Positions 4,925 to 5,890 of a DNA stretch of 5,890 bases are shown here, piece by piece (position 1 is the stretch's first letter; every line of letters begins with the position of its first letter). Under the pieces are notes generated by a model. The model saw only the letters and a list, made by a program, of their open reading frames with translations. It did no database searches and was not told where the DNA came from. This DNA comes from JBFJWU01 sp041623475 [NCBI: bacterium] (GTDB lineage Bacteria; J088): NCBI GenBank assembly GCA_041623475.1, contig JBFJWU010000222.1:1-5890 (forward strand). Direction: 5' to 3'. The translations under genes and the position numbers were made by a program.

Positions 4925-5194
4925 TCAGCGTCCCGCCCGCTTGTCACCAGCGTGACCGCGGAATGTGCGCGTCGGCGAAAATTCGCCCAGCTTGTGGCCA
5001 ACCATATCTTCGGTTACGAACACCGGAATAAAGCTTTTGCCGTTGTGAACTGCAAAGGTCATTCCAACCATGTCAGGCGAGATTGTTGAACGCCGGGACC
5101 AGGTCTTGATGACACCGCGACCACCCGCGTGACGCTCGATCTTGCGCGTCAGGCTCGGCTCGATATATGGACCTTTTTTAATAGAACGTGGCAT
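4925..5194 (-). CDS. rpsS: 30S ribosomal protein S19 (uS19)
   Basis: Small-subunit head protein that pairs with uS13 and contacts tRNA and the large subunit through bridge B1a. It has 89 residues (E. coli about 92). [13 protein letters not shown] (1-13), [20 protein letters not shown] (28-47), [20 protein letters not shown] (49-68) and [17 protein letters not shown] (69-85) are the full set of family motifs in the right order. The tail is short and basic (RAGR). The ATG start is preceded by AAGGA at 5207-5203 with an 8-nt spacer. It begins 24 nt after the rplB stop, the longest gap in the window, and ends in TGA, 3 nt before rplV. Confidence 0.98.
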   Translation of the reverse strand: MPRSIKKGPYIEPSLTRKIERHAGGRGVIKTWSRRSTISPDMVGMTFAVHNGKSFIPVFVTEDMVGHKLGEFSPTRTFRGHAGDKRAGR

Positions 5195-5218
5195 CTCTTA
5201 CTTCCTTGCCTGTAAAAC

Positions 5219-5890
5219 CTAGCGCCGGTTTCGGCGCCGGACAATCATCCGGTCGCTCGACTTGCGTCGCTTGCGGGTTCGGTATCCCTTTGTTGGCACG
5301 CCCCAAGGAGTCTGCGGGTGGTTCCCCTTGCCACGGCCTTCACCACCACCATGCGGATGGTCAACCGGGTTCATTGCCATACCACGAACAGAAGGACGCC
5401 GCCCCAGCCAACGCGATCGGCCAGCTTTTCCGAGTTTGATATTGCCGTGCTCAATATTGCCAACCTGTCCAACCGTTGCCCAGCAACGACCATTGACGTA
5501 TCGCATCTCTCCGCTGGGGAGCCGCAGCAGCGTGTTGCCTTTTTCCTGCGCCATAATCTGGGCGGAGGTCCCGGCCCCTCGACACATTTGAGCACCCTTG
5601 CCGATCTTCATCTCGATAGCGTGGACGGTTGCACCCGTCGGCAGGTCCTGCAGCGCCTTGGCATTTCCAGGCTTTACCTCTGCATCAACACCGGCTTCAA
5701 TCGGGTCACCAACCTTGACACCCAACGGTGCCAGGATATATCGTTTATCCCCGTCTCGATAGTGCAACAAGGCGATATTGGCCGACCGGTTTGGATCGTA
5801 TTCCACAGCTGCAACCGTCGCCGGCACACCGGCCTTATCCGAACGACGAAAGTCAATTGTCCGGAATCGGCGCTTGTGGCCACCGCCACG
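5219..5890 (-). CDS. rplB: 50S ribosomal protein L2 (uL2), C-terminal part, cut by window edge
   Basis: Core large-subunit protein needed for subunit association, tRNA binding and peptidyl transfer. The window holds 223 codons plus a TAG stop; roughly the first 50 residues lie beyond position 5890. The frame stays open to the edge, starting [16 protein letters not shown], which matches the conserved GGGHK region of uL2. A GTG at 5827-5825 is an internal Val codon, not the start. In window numbering, [18 protein letters not shown] is at 30-47 and [12 protein letters not shown] at 51-62. [20 protein letters not shown] is at 126-145, and [13 protein letters not shown] at 173-185. His178 in the last motif corresponds to the critical His229 of E. 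coli uL2. The C-terminal tail is very basic ([10 protein letters not shown] and RRRNRR), typical of the rRNA-penetrating extension. It is the most upstream gene visible; rplW or rplD would be expected beyond the edge. Confidence 0.98.
   Translation of the reverse strand, partial: RGGGHKRRFRTIDFRRSDKAGVPATVAAVEYDPNRSANIALLHYRDGDKRYILAPLGVKVGDPIEAGVDAEVKPGNAKALQDLPTGATVHAIEMKIGKGAQMCRGAGTSAQIMAQEKGNTLLRLPSGEMRYVNGRCWATVGQVGNIEHGNIKLGKAGRSRWLGRRPSVRGMAMNPVDHPHGGGEGRGKGNHPQTPWGVPTKGYRTRKRRKSSDRMIVRRRNRR

Noticed and set aside
5195-5218. Internal promoter or terminator in the longest intergenic gap (rplB-rpsS).
   Set aside because: The 24 nt hold the rpsS Shine-Dalgarno site and no hairpin with a T-run. 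There is no room for a promoter with both hexamers outside coding sequence.
1-5890. An inserted or novel system (mobile element, CRISPR, toxin-antitoxin, defence gene) within the cluster.
   Set aside because: Every stretch is accounted for by canonical ribosomal-protein genes with gaps of at most 24 nt. No inverted repeats, direct repeats with spacers, or foreign-looking genes are present.

Overview
The window is a compact bacterial ribosomal-protein gene cluster. All genes are on the minus strand, so transcription runs from high to low coordinates. In that direction the order is rplB (uL2, 5' end cut off by the window edge), rpsS (uS19), rplV (uL22), rpsC (uS3), rplP (uL16), rpmC (uL29), rpsQ (uS17), rplN (uL14), rplX (uL24), rplE (uL5), rpsN (uS14, zinc type), rpsH (uS8), rplF (uL6), rplR (uL18) and rpsE (uS5, 3' end cut off). 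This is the canonical S10-spc order with nothing inserted, lost or rearranged.

The organism is a bacterium: the gene order is the conserved bacterial one, the proteins are bacterial orthologs of normal length, and Shine-Dalgarno sequences (GGAGG, AGGAG, GGAAGG) precede nearly every gene. Composition is moderately GC-rich. Seven of the 14 visible starts are GTG. Stops are TAG 6, TGA 5 and TAA 3, counting rplB and excluding the truncated rpsE. The phylum is not fixed. The C-terminus of uL18 and the uL24 sequence remind me of Planctomycetota or relatives, but this is a weak impression from memory and not a placement.

Layout: positions 5890-3016 correspond to the E. coli S10 operon from rplB to rpsQ, and 3009-1 to the spc operon from rplN to rpsE. 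The two halves are separated by only 6 nt, so they look like one transcription unit. The longest intergenic stretch anywhere is 24 nt (rplB-rpsS). Two pairs overlap: rpmC/rpsQ by 4 nt (ATGA) and rplN/rplX by 1 nt (TAGTG). At several junctions the stop codon of one gene supplies the first bases of the next gene's Shine-Dalgarno sequence, which suggests translational coupling.

The products work together as core parts of the ribosome. uL2, uL22, uL16, uL29, uL14, uL24, uL5, uL6 and uL18 belong to the large subunit; uS19, uS3, uS17, uS14, uS8 and uS5 belong to the small subunit. I found no mobile element, CRISPR array, RNA gene, internal promoter, terminator or novel system. The points worth a second look are residue-level or organisational: a serine in place of the usual lysine in the spectinomycin-associated loop of uS5, a cysteine in a conserved uL5 loop, heavy GTG and TAG use in genes expected to be highly expressed, and stop-codon/Shine-Dalgarno fusions.
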